This document shows positions 7,914 to 15,599 of a stretch of DNA of 31,508 nt, in pieces (positions within the stretch are counted from its first letter, which is position 1; each line of letters opens with the position of its first letter). The translations under genes were made by a program, and so were the position numbers. Under the pieces are notes generated by a model that had not been told where the DNA came from, ran no database searches, and saw only the letters and a program-made list of their open reading frames with translations. The DNA is taken from positions 1-31,508 of IMG/VR virus record IMGVR_UViG_3300009103_001650; one strand, 5' to 3'. The stretch is from a virus.

Positions 7914-8650
7914 ACAACTTCTTAGATAACATAAAAAAAACGAAAATTTCGACAGAACCTTTCGACCATATGATAATTGATAATTTATTATCTAATGAAT
8001 TTTATTTGGAGTTATCAAAAGAGGTAAATGAATTTGATATAGATGGGTTTAATTTAAGCAGTTATAGGGGAGAGCCGCTTGTTAGTGATGCGATAGACAT
8101 TACTGACTATAAGCTTTTCACTGGAGATCATCGCAGCCCCACCGTAAAGGAGCATAACAATTACAATTTGTTGTCTTCAAAAGGGCTTCATAAGATTAAA
8201 TCTTTTGTTGATATGCTTTTGGGAAATCATAAAGAACTTCATTCTATATTGGGTTCTAGATTGCCCACAGATAGGCTACAAGAGGATTATTTTTTTCATA
8301 TATCCATGATAAGAGATAGAGCTCATTATACAATCGATCCACATCCAGACTCTTCATGCAATATATTCACAATGTTATTTTATGTGCCAGAAACTAACGT
8401 AAATAAAAATTTTGGGCTAGACGTCTACAAAACTACGGATCGTTCTGGAGAGATTGATGAGAAGGAAAATTTAGAGCAGGCTAATCATGTTAATTTTTTA
8501 CCCAACAGGATGGTTATTTTCGCTCCTTGGCAAAGTTGGACTGACGGTAAACATCGCCCTACTACTTGGCATGGGGTAAGTAAATTATCCGACAAGTTAA
8601 CTGGGACTAGAAATTCTTTTCAGCTTTTTCTTTACAAAAGATTATCGTGA
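7910..8650 (+). CDS. 2-oxoglutarate/Fe(II)-dependent oxygenase-like protein
   Basis: Carries the facial triad of 2OG-Fe(II) oxygenases: HPD (His145, Asp147) in YTIDPHPDSS, the distal His221 in TTWHGVSK, and a 2-oxoglutarate-binding Arg234 in RNSFQLFLY. These sit on the expected beta-strand pattern (FTMLFYVPET, MVIFAPWQSWTDG). The family hydroxylates or demethylates using O2, Fe(II) and 2-oxoglutarate. Here the substrate is probably a sugar or a structural protein, but that is inference from the cluster. At 246 aa it is about the size of a prolyl-4-hydroxylase-like domain. It is coupled to the upstream glycosyltransferase by ATGA. Confidence 0.72.
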   Translation: MNNFLDNIKKTKISTEPFDHMIIDNLLSNEFYLELSKEVNEFDIDGFNLSSYRGEPLVSDAIDITDYKLFTGDHRSPTVKEHNNYNLLSSKGLHKIKSFVDMLLGNHKELHSILGSRLPTDRLQEDYFFHISMIRDRAHYTIDPHPDSSCNIFTMLFYVPETNVNKNFGLDVYKTTDRSGEIDEKENLEQANHVNFLPNRMVIFAPWQSWTDGKHRPTTWHGVSKLSDKLTGTRNSFQLFLYKRLS

Positions 8651-8654
8651 CATC

Positions 8655-9818
8655 ATGAATGATGAAATTAAAAAAATCAAGGTTGAATCAGAAAATGTCA
8701 GTGATTTTCTTATAAATATAACGGACAAAAATAAATACACAGCTGAACAAATTTACAACAATTTACAAGATTGTTTACGTGGTCATGACTGTAATATATA
8801 TTCTTGTGGTCCAAGTTTTAAAGATTTACATAAGGAATTGCCTGTTAATGAAAACACAATAAAAATATGTATTAAATCTGCCGAGAATGGAATAGAAGAT
8901 TCTGATATATTTGTATTTGATAATAGAATTTCATCATCCAGACATCGGGGCGATTATAAATACAACATTGAGAACAAGTTTAGTATATATTGGGGTGAAA
9001 AATACTTTTCAAATACTCCTGATGATACTGGCTTTTTAGATTATATCAAAGGTTTGCCAGCTGTTTTAGAGTATCCTTCAGACGAAAAGCAATTTCTGGA
9101 ACCAAACATGGTATTTACGCCAGACGATAGGTTTGAGAAAGGTGGGATATTTATAGAGCCTTGTGATGTTGAATTAATATCGGATATCGGGAGAAATGTA
9201 TATTATGGTAGGTATAATGTTTTTGTACCCGTGCATTACAGAATTATGTTATTAATGAATCACATGGGTATAAAAAAATTTAATGTAGTCGGTGTAGACA
9301 TAGCTAACGTAGACCTTGACCGTAAGTCTTATCTTGATCACTTATACTGGAACAGCACAGATGATGAAAAACTGTTTCATACTCATCATCCTACCATGGG
9401 TACAGATACGCTTCTAAATTTGTGGTACGAAAATATAATGGATTATTCGCTATTCGATATTACTTTATATAGTGATCATTCTAACGCTAATGTATTAGTA
9501 CCTAGATACAAGGATATAAACTTAAAAGAGTATCACTGTCTCTATAAGTTTAAGTCTGTTGATTTAAAGGATTTATTGAGCGATATAAGCTTAACAGAAA
9601 ATCAAATTTTGTTTTTACAAATGATAGAATATGTTTTAATCAATAATATTGAAGTGGTGCGCCCGACGGATAATAATGGTGTTGTCCGCCCAGTTGACTC
9701 AGAACATAAGAATATAGAAGGTATAATAAAATTTTTAGCAGATAATAACTTTAAGAAATCTTTCCTTAATATAGTAAGGGTGTTTGGTTTCACGACTCTC
9801 GGACCCCTGACAACATGA
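8655..9818 (+). CDS. possible GT42/DUF115-like glycan protein
   Basis: Not firmly recognised. NIYSCGPSFKDL (47-58) resembles the S-x-GPSL loop of DUF115/GT42 (sialyltransferase-type) proteins. A predicted strand-rich segment, KKFNVVGVDI, resembles their later G-x-D-x motif. The middle holds His- and Trp-rich stretches (DHLYWN, FHTHHPTMG), which could be catalytic. The C-terminal 80 residues are less conserved in character and may be a separate helical tail. The 387 aa protein is soluble. Its place between an oxygenase and an RgpF-like transferase supports a glycan role. ATGA overlap with the next gene. Confidence 0.4.
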   Translation: MNDEIKKIKVESENVSDFLINITDKNKYTAEQIYNNLQDCLRGHDCNIYSCGPSFKDLHKELPVNENTIKICIKSAENGIEDSDIFVFDNRISSSRHRGDYKYNIENKFSIYWGEKYFSNTPDDTGFLDYIKGLPAVLEYPSDEKQFLEPNMVFTPDDRFEKGGIFIEPCDVELISDIGRNVYYGRYNVFVPVHYRIMLLMNHMGIKKFNVVGVDIANVDLDRKSYLDHLYWNSTDDEKLFHTHHPTMGTDTLLNLWYENIMDYSLFDITLYSDHSNANVLVPRYKDINLKEYHCLYKFKSVDLKDLLSDISLTENQILFLQMIEYVLINNIEVVRPTDNNGVVRPVDSEHKNIEGIIKFLADNNFKKSFLNIVRVFGFTTLGPLTT

Positions 9819-10756
9819 CAAAAAAACGCACATTAATAATCTACGCCCTCTACAAAGAGTCTTCTCAAGTACGCTTCTTTTTAGATCACGGTGTCAAGCA
9901 CGATCAGAGTGTAGATTACACGTTTGTTGTGAATGTAGATGGATTCAGTCAGGGAAGGGGGCTTTTCGCCCCTACCGAAAGGCTAACCAACTCGATCGAA
10001 GCCGTGAGTGCTAAAGTAATGTTGAGAGATAATGAAGGGCGCGATTTTGGAGGATATTCTTGCGTAGTAGATAGGCTCATAAAAAACGATTTAATTAAAG
10101 AGTATGATTATTTTCTTTTCTTAAACCAAACTGTCACTGGTCCTATTTTTCCTCGTTGGTACGAAGGTGAATGCCACTGGTCTAGATTAATTACCGACCT
10201 TATAAACGAACAAGATAAATTAGTTGGGCCTACTATAAATTGCTTTGGGTTTCCAAATGATCTTTACAAAAAAGACCCACGTATTGGAAGCAATATTATA
10301 TACGAGCAATATATACCCCCGAAACTAAATGATATGTTCGATTGGGCACCCCACGTACAATCATATTGCTTCGCTATGGATCGAGTAGGGTTAAAAATAG
10401 CGATAGATGCTGGGATATTCGACTACAGAAATCTTGTGACTGAATATAAAGAGATCGTAACAAAAAAAGAGATAGGCTTATCTTCGGCAATTATAAAAGC
10501 CGGCTATAATATAGCATCCCTCTTAGATTGCTCTTACGGTATAGACTTCAGAAAGATCGGTAGCGCAAAGGAAGCCCTTAATAAAGGTAAATGGGAACCT
10601 TGGAATGATATATGGGCCCACGGCTATTCGGGTGAAAAACCCCACATATACGAAACACTTTTCATGAAAAGCAATAGATCCCCCGAAGGAGTAGGTGTTT
10701 GGAATAAGAAATACTATTTAAATCTTCTTAGGTGGAAACGTAATCAACAAGTATAA
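9815..10756 (+). CDS. RgpF-like rhamnan synthesis glycosyltransferase
   Basis: Resembles the rhamnan synthesis protein F family (PF05045). DNEGRDFGGY (72-81) matches the family's N-x-G-x-D-x-G/A-Y segment, and YDYFLFLNQTVTGP (97-110) matches its F-L-N-D-S-x-x-GP motif. HVQSYCFAMD, near residue 185, is the third hallmark. RgpF proteins transfer rhamnose in the assembly of rhamnose polymers, which fits the presence of RmlA, RmlB and an epimerase/reductase in this cluster. Complete at 313 aa. It has no membrane segment, so it probably works at the cytoplasmic face. Confidence 0.75.
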   Translation: MTKKRTLIIYALYKESSQVRFFLDHGVKHDQSVDYTFVVNVDGFSQGRGLFAPTERLTNSIEAVSAKVMLRDNEGRDFGGYSCVVDRLIKNDLIKEYDYFLFLNQTVTGPIFPRWYEGECHWSRLITDLINEQDKLVGPTINCFGFPNDLYKKDPRIGSNIIYEQYIPPKLNDMFDWAPHVQSYCFAMDRVGLKIAIDAGIFDYRNLVTEYKEIVTKKEIGLSSAIIKAGYNIASLLDCSYGIDFRKIGSAKEALNKGKWEPWNDIWAHGYSGEKPHIYETLFMKSNRSPEGVGVWNKKYYLNLLRWKRNQQV

Positions 10757-10762
10757 TATATA

Positions 10763-11698
10763 ATGAACCTATTAGTAACAGGAGGATGCGGGTTTATCGG
10801 CTCTAATTTTATAAAGCACGTTATAAACAAAAAACAAATCTATAAACTTGTTAATGTTGACTGTTTGTCCTACGCGGGGTCTTTAGACAACACGAAAAGC
10901 TTTAACAAACACCCCAAGTACCTTTTAGAAAAATATGATTTATCAGATTATCAAAAGACCTATGACACCTTTTATAAACATGACATTACTCATGTGGTTC
11001 ATTTTGCCGCCGAGTCTCACGTCGACAATTCTATCAAAGGATCTAAGGAATTTGTTGATTCTAATATTGTCGGTACCCACGCTTTACTAGAGGCTACGAA
11101 GAAATTTAAAGCAAGATTTCATCATGTTTCCACTGACGAAGTCTACGGTGTCGCAAAAGATGGAGAGAGGTTTTCTGAAGATACCCCCTACGACCCAAGA
11201 AACCCTTACTCAGCGACAAAAGCCGCATCAGATTTTCTAGTGAAGGCTTATGTTAATACTCATGGGGTAAAGGCGACCATATCTAACTGCTGTAATAACT
11301 ACGGCCCAAATCAACATGAAGAAAAATTTATACCCGTGGTCATTAATTCCCTAATGAATGATGAACCTATTCCTGTATACGGTAAAGGGGATCAGGTCAG
11401 AGATTGGATATACGTTGACGATCATTGTTCTGGGGTATGGAAGGTACTTACTAAGGGTAAAATCGGAGAGACCTATTTAGTGGGTTCCGATTGTGAAAAA
11501 ACTAATTTAGAATTAATCACGGAGCTCTGTAAAATATTAGGAAAGGATCCTAATGAGTATATTTCGTTTGTAAAAGACCGTCCCGGTCACGATTTCAGAT
11601 ACGCTATAGACAGCACAAAAATAAGAAAGAAGTTAAAATGGAAACACAAAGTAAGCCTGAATCAAGGACTCAAAAAAACTGTAAAATATTATGCATGA
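10763..11698 (+). CDS. rmlB: dTDP-glucose 4,6-dehydratase (RmlB)
   Basis: Converts dTDP-glucose to dTDP-4-keto-6-deoxy-glucose with bound NAD+. The N-terminal Rossmann motif GGCGFIGSNF is at 7-16. HFAAESHVDNS (80-90), STDEVYG (123-129) with catalytic Asp125 and Glu126, and YSATK (Tyr149, Lys153) are all RmlB hallmarks. NNYGPNQHEEKFIP and the VRDWIYVDDH segment follow. At 311 aa it is somewhat shorter than the usual 340-360 but no motif is missing. It follows the RgpF-like gene by six bases, with TATAATATATAATG directly at the start. Together with RmlA it supplies the precursor for rhamnose. Confidence 0.93.
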   Translation: MNLLVTGGCGFIGSNFIKHVINKKQIYKLVNVDCLSYAGSLDNTKSFNKHPKYLLEKYDLSDYQKTYDTFYKHDITHVVHFAAESHVDNSIKGSKEFVDSNIVGTHALLEATKKFKARFHHVSTDEVYGVAKDGERFSEDTPYDPRNPYSATKAASDFLVKAYVNTHGVKATISNCCNNYGPNQHEEKFIPVVINSLMNDEPIPVYGKGDQVRDWIYVDDHCSGVWKVLTKGKIGETYLVGSDCEKTNLELITELCKILGKDPNEYISFVKDRPGHDFRYAIDSTKIRKKLKWKHKVSLNQGLKKTVKYYA

Positions 11699-12656
11699 AA
11701 CACTAATAGAAGACGTTAAGCTTAATATAGATTCTATAGACGATGGAAACGGTGAACTTAGCCTTACCGGATGGTGCGCTTCTGGTTCTAATAAAATAAA
11801 TAATATAAGACTAACAAAAGGGGGCGAATCTTTTTCAGCGGTATACGGGAAAGATCGAGAAGACGTAGAAAAATATTATGAAAATAAGAGCTTTTTAAAA
11901 TCAGGGTTTTCTATATCTATACCTAAAAAATTTAAAGATCCAAAGGAGCTATGTTTAGAGGTATTAAAAGAAGAAGAGTGGGTAAAAGCCATCAACATAG
12001 AAGGCCAAGAAGCTTGGGCGTTAACAGAGGAAGAAGGGGAAGTCGATTTTAAAATCTCAAAAAAATTAAATCCAGAGCTAATAGTAGTAGACGATTTTTA
12101 TGAAAACCCAGATGAGATCAGAAACTTTGCTCTATCTCGTAGGTTTGCCCCACATCTTGAGTATCACAAGGGGCAAAGAACTGAGTCTAAATATATTCCA
12201 AACGGAATAAAAGAGACTTTAGAAGACCTTTTGCGGATGAAGATTACAAGCTGGGAAGACCAAGGAGCAAACGGGGTATTTCAGTTTTGCACAGCCGAAG
12301 ATGCGTTAGTGTATCATGTAGATACTCAAACTTATGCAGCGGTAGTTTACCTTACTCCAAATGCCCCGGCTTCATGTGGTACGACATTTTTCAGGAGTAA
12401 GTCTAACGGCTTACTGCATTCTCCTACTGACGAGGACGCTAAAAAATTAAACAAAAGTAAAGATGAATTATTCTTTGAAATTTTTAAAAATAATTTTTAT
12501 GACAAGACAGACTTAGAGGTTATTGATGTCGTTGGCAATGTTTATAATAGACTTGTTATCTGGGATGCAAAGTTGATTCACGCCGCCTCTGAATATTTCG
12601 GAAACCAAAAAGAAAACTCAAGATTATTTCATATGTTTTTCTTTGACGCAAAATGA
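11691..12656 (+). CDS. DUF6445-like 2OG-Fe(II) oxygenase-fold protein with N-terminal beta domain
   Basis: Residues 12-105 look like a beta-sandwich (repeated short strands, LTGWCASGS and FSISIPKKF). From about residue 130, VVDDFYENPDEIRNFAL matches the opening of DUF6445-type proteins. A 2OG-Fe(II) facial triad can be placed at His209 and Asp211 (VYHVDTQTYAAVVYL), His297 (LIHAAS) and Arg311 (SRLFHMFFF). Such proteins occur near glycan genes and are thought to be hydroxylases; the substrate is unknown. This is the second oxygenase-like protein of the cluster, but not a close paralogue of the one at 7910. It overlaps rmlB by eight bases and the next gene by ATGA. Confidence 0.62.
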   Translation: MHETLIEDVKLNIDSIDDGNGELSLTGWCASGSNKINNIRLTKGGESFSAVYGKDREDVEKYYENKSFLKSGFSISIPKKFKDPKELCLEVLKEEEWVKAINIEGQEAWALTEEEGEVDFKISKKLNPELIVVDDFYENPDEIRNFALSRRFAPHLEYHKGQRTESKYIPNGIKETLEDLLRMKITSWEDQGANGVFQFCTAEDALVYHVDTQTYAAVVYLTPNAPASCGTTFFRSKSNGLLHSPTDEDAKKLNKSKDELFFEIFKNNFYDKTDLEVIDVVGNVYNRLVIWDAKLIHAASEYFGNQKENSRLFHMFFFDAK

Positions 12657-13291
12657 AAATAACAGTTTTACAACCGAACCTCTTCCCGTTCAAAAGTTAC
12701 TTTGATGTAGTTAATAAAGTAGATAAAGTTATTTTTGCTGACGATACGTATTACAATAAGAAGTCTTGGGTAAATAAAACGATAATACAAAAGGCAGGGA
12801 AAAAGGTAGTGTTTAGGGTTCCAATCAGTAATCTTGGAGAAAAGCAAAAAATTTGCAATTTAGTTTCGTCGCCCGGAAATTGGAGAAGAAACCTACTGAA
12901 AATAATCGGTTCAAACTATAAAGAATCACCCAATTTCGAAGAAGTTTTTCCTGTTATAAAAGAGATAGTCAAACTGCCATCAGAGAACATCTCTCATATC
13001 GCAGCGTATAGCGTTTTTAGAATAAGTGAATTAATGGGGTTTAAAACAAAATTCGCGCTTTCCTCTATAGCTTATAAGGACGTTGAAGGTTCTTTTTATA
13101 AAAAAATAATCAAAATATGCAAAAAGGAACACTCGAAAGAGTTTGTCACCTTTGCGATGTACAGGGACACCTTTAAGAGTGACTTCTTTGTGAACAACAG
13201 AATTAAGATAGGCTACTACTCAGACGCCACAGACAGCAATTACTCAATAATAGATGAACTCATGAATAATAGGGAATTATTTAAAAAATAG
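12653..13291 (+). CDS. WbqC-like family protein
   Basis: Matches the WbqC-like family (PF08889) at its N-terminus. ITVLQPNLFPFKSYFDVV (3-20), KVIFADDTYYNKKSWVNKT (25-43) and a later helical region around NISHIAAYSVF reproduce the family's QPxYFPW, DDVQY and W-x-NR features. The family is found in O-antigen and capsule clusters and is thought to act in modified amino- or deoxy-sugar synthesis; no reaction is proven to my knowledge. The length of 212 aa is typical. It is the last gene of the glycan cluster and overlaps the upstream gene by ATGA. A hairpin at its end separates it from phoH. Confidence 0.8.
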   Translation: MKITVLQPNLFPFKSYFDVVNKVDKVIFADDTYYNKKSWVNKTIIQKAGKKVVFRVPISNLGEKQKICNLVSSPGNWRRNLLKIIGSNYKESPNFEEVFPVIKEIVKLPSENISHIAAYSVFRISELMGFKTKFALSSIAYKDVEGSFYKKIIKICKKEHSKEFVTFAMYRDTFKSDFFVNNRIKIGYYSDATDSNYSIIDELMNNRELFKK

Positions 13292-13302
13292 TGTAATTCC
13301 CT
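13271..13302 (+). terminator. hairpin at the end of the glycan cluster
   Basis: AGGGAATTA (13271-13279) and TAATTCCCT (13294-13302) form a perfect 9-bp stem around a 14-base AT-rich loop that includes the WbqC stop codon. Only TTTAACC follows, so termination would be weak. The stem ends six bases before the phoH start and leaves it without a visible Shine-Dalgarno sequence, so it may tune translation or RNA processing instead. Confidence 0.45.
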
Positions 13303-13308
13303 TTAACC

Positions 13309-14121
13309 ATGAAAGATAAGAGCAACCCTATCATCAAGGATAGCAAGGGGAAGGTAAAGATTCGTGGAGATAAAAAGTTAGCTAAAAACCTAACTGAATC
13401 ATCCGATACTCATAAAAAACTTTCAAAAACCGAAAACCCCATCAAAAGACAAATTAGGATCAATCAATTTCCTTGGACAGAAAAACAAAAGGAATTCTTC
13501 AGAATAGCGCTAGACCCTTCAACTAACGTGGTTTTCGTAAATGGTCCAGCCGGCACATCTAAAACGTTATTATCTGTATATTGTGGGCTTCAACTCCTGA
13601 ATATGAAAGTTACAGAAGATATAATGTATCTACGCTCTGCGGTAGAAAGCTCAGATAAAAGCTTGGGATATTTACCGGGTGACGCTAATGAGAAGTTGAG
13701 GTTTTATAATTTACCTTTTCTCGATAAGCTGGACGAATTATTAGCGGAGAGTACCGCTCAAAAGCTTGAGGATCAGAAAAGAGTATCAATGTTTCCTGTG
13801 AATTTCGCAAGAGGGATGAATTGGAAACATAAATGTATCATTCTTGATGAAGCGCAAAATAGCTCCTTGAAAGAAATAATTACCGTCCTCACTAGAATGG
13901 GTGAAGGGTGTAGGTGTTTTATATTAGCTGACCCGATGCAAACCGATTTAAAAAGCGAAAATGCGCAGGGAGGCTTCGAGGGTCTATCTCATATATTCTC
14001 TGATGAAGAAAGTCTCAAAATGGGGGTTTATTCGTTTGAATTTTCGGAAGAAGACATAATGAGATCAGAGCTAGTTAAGTTCTTAATTAAAAAAATTCAC
14101 AAGTTTGCGGAGGAGGAGTAA
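13309..14121 (+). CDS. phoH: PhoH-like ATPase
   Basis: P-loop ATPase of the PhoH family, common in phages; its exact role is unsettled, with proposals in RNA metabolism and phosphate stress. Walker A is GPAGTSKT (79-86), Walker B with the DEAQ box is IILDEAQN (177-184), and MYLRSAVE, GYLPGD and ILADPMQTDL follow the family order. The first 50 residues are Lys-rich and probably disordered. The length of 270 aa is normal for phage PhoH. It lies after the hairpin that closes the glycan cluster and shares a TAATG overlap with the next gene. Confidence 0.92.
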   Translation: MKDKSNPIIKDSKGKVKIRGDKKLAKNLTESSDTHKKLSKTENPIKRQIRINQFPWTEKQKEFFRIALDPSTNVVFVNGPAGTSKTLLSVYCGLQLLNMKVTEDIMYLRSAVESSDKSLGYLPGDANEKLRFYNLPFLDKLDELLAESTAQKLEDQKRVSMFPVNFARGMNWKHKCIILDEAQNSSLKEIITVLTRMGEGCRCFILADPMQTDLKSENAQGGFEGLSHIFSDEESLKMGVYSFEFSEEDIMRSELVKFLIKKIHKFAEEE

Positions 14122-14435
14122 TGCACCAAGCGCTGAAGCGGGAGTTCGACAACCTTAAAACTCTAGCAAATAAGAAGGGGAAAACTATCGCTCTCATGGA
14201 GTCTAATTTGGAAAACGTAATTTTCATCTCCTCCGGAAAGAAGCTGGTTTGCTTGGTCGTTCGGGAAGAAGAGATTCACAACATATTAACCTGTTTCAAG
14301 GTTAACTTAAAAAAGTGGGAATGGGCTGAAGCGGAAGGGTTTTCTATCTCAGACGGGCTACCCAAAGCCCTGCAATCGGAGATCTTAATAAAGCTCCCGA
14401 CGCCTAGCGAATACTTGGGGTATCTAGACCTCTGA
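14121..14435 (+). CDS. hypothetical protein, 104 aa
   Basis: Function unknown. The start is well supported by GGAGGAG directly upstream and a one-base overlap with the phoH stop. The first half is basic, followed by short strands (KKLVCLVVREEE), a Trp-rich segment and an acidic end, suggesting a small alpha/beta protein. Co-translation with PhoH suggests a partner, but there is no direct evidence. Confidence 0.6.
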   Translation: MHQALKREFDNLKTLANKKGKTIALMESNLENVIFISSGKKLVCLVVREEEIHNILTCFKVNLKKWEWAEAEGFSISDGLPKALQSEILIKLPTPSEYLGYLDL

Positions 14436-14474
14436 TAACATTGTTACACTTTTTAAGTTTTTGTTTATTTATTT

Positions 14475-14503
14475 TTGTAAAGATTCTTTCTTTTATTTAT
14501 AAT
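14475..14503 (+). promoter_or_regulatory. strong sigma70-like promoter close to a start codon
   Basis: TTGTAA at 14475-14480 (4 of 6 matches), a 17-base spacer, and a perfect TATAAT at 14498-14503. Transcription would begin about seven bases further on, within a base or two of the ATG at 14512. The transcript for the zinc-ribbon gene would then be nearly leaderless, which fits the lack of a Shine-Dalgarno site. Confidence 0.55.
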
Positions 14504-14511
14504 AAATTATA

Positions 14512-14886
14512 ATGAAGATCTATTGCCAAAAATGCGGAGCAAAAGTCGAATATTCGGCAAGTAACAAACCGAAGTTCTGTCATAATTGTGGTTCATCATT
14601 AAGCCTTGGCTCTAATGTAGGTCGGGACTCGCAGCACGAAGAACCTCATCAAGAGGAGGAGGAAAGTGACGCTACAAGCGTGCCCAACATCCAAGAACTA
14701 GAGGTTGACATTCAAACGGAAAGTGCATCAACCGAAACCATCGGGGATTTAGCTCTTCAACAAGTGGAAGAAAACACAAACCCCATACAATATCCAACTC
14801 CTAAAAGCCTCAAAGGAGAATCTCTAAAAGAGCTTGAAAAAGAGGCGGGATCCTTAAGGAAGAAAGGTTCGACTAATGAAACTTAA
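14512..14886 (+). CDS. zinc-ribbon protein with disordered tail
   Basis: The N-terminal 27 residues form a compact zinc ribbon, with CQKCG (Cys5, Cys8) and CHNCG (Cys24, Cys27), a classic C-x2-C, x15, C-x2-C rubredoxin-like knuckle pair. The remaining 95 residues are rich in Glu, Ser and Gln and predicted disordered, ending in a charged helix. Such proteins often act as adaptors to nucleic acid or polymerase. The neighbouring sigma-like gene makes a transcription role plausible but unproven. Expressed from the promoter directly before it. Confidence 0.68.
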   Translation: MKIYCQKCGAKVEYSASNKPKFCHNCGSSLSLGSNVGRDSQHEEPHQEEEESDATSVPNIQELEVDIQTESASTETIGDLALQQVEENTNPIQYPTPKSLKGESLKELEKEAGSLRKKGSTNET

Positions 14887-14900
14887 TTTTAACTTAAGGG

Positions 14901-15599
14901 ATGAAAAAAGTTACCCGAAAAAAGAAACCAACATTTGAAGAAAGCTATGACTTCATTAATCAAGAAATAAGGAAGAGGAGAAAGAAGTGGTGCTTAACAT
15001 CTTTAAATTGGATAGACTACGATGACGTTGCTCAAATCGTAAGGACTCATATCTATGAAAAATGGCATTTATATGATCCAGAAAAACCTTTGGGCCCTTG
15101 GTTGAATAGAATAATATCCAATCAAATAAAGAACTTAATAAGGAACTACTACGGTAATTTCGCTAGACCATGCCTAAAGTGCGAGGCGGCAGAAGGGGAG
15201 GCTTCATGTAAGATATATAAAGAACAATGCGCCGGTTGTCCATTGTACGCGAAATGGGAAAGGACTAAAAAAATGGCTTACAGCATTAAAATTCCGCTAT
15301 CCCTAGAAGACCATTCCTTCGAAACAAATTCAATAGAATTCGATAATACAGGAGACACTGAGGGGCATATTAAAACGCTACATACCAAAATGAACACGAT
15401 TCTAAAACCTAACGAATGGATAGTTTACAAAGGTCTTTATATAGAACACTTAGAGGAAGACGAAGTGGCAAAAAAGCTGGGCTTGAAATCAAACGAAAAA
15501 AACAGAAAGCCCGGTTACAAGCAGATTAAAAACCTAAAAAAAAGTATAATCAAAAAAGCAAAAGAATGTATTGAAAAAGGAGAGATTGAATTATTATGA
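14901..15599 (+). CDS. phage RNA polymerase sigma-like factor with cysteine insert
   Basis: Residues 36-85 resemble sigma70 region 2: IDYDDVAQIVRTHIYEKWHLYDPEKPLGPWLNRIISNQIKNLIR-like spacing gives the acidic patch, core-binding helix and the Trp-x-x-x-I-x-x-N recognition helix. Residues about 170-215 form a plausible region 4 HTH (EEDEVAKKLGLKS). Between them, Cys91, Cys94, Cys103, Cys110 and Cys113 make a zinc-binding-like insert after FARP, unusual for sigma factors. It would redirect host polymerase to phage promoters, perhaps late ones, which is inference. The 232 aa length is like small ECF-type or phage sigma factors. Next gene overlaps by ATGA. Confidence 0.66.
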   Translation: MKKVTRKKKPTFEESYDFINQEIRKRRKKWCLTSLNWIDYDDVAQIVRTHIYEKWHLYDPEKPLGPWLNRIISNQIKNLIRNYYGNFARPCLKCEAAEGEASCKIYKEQCAGCPLYAKWERTKKMAYSIKIPLSLEDHSFETNSIEFDNTGDTEGHIKTLHTKMNTILKPNEWIVYKGLYIEHLEEDEVAKKLGLKSNEKNRKPGYKQIKNLKKSIIKKAKECIEKGEIELL

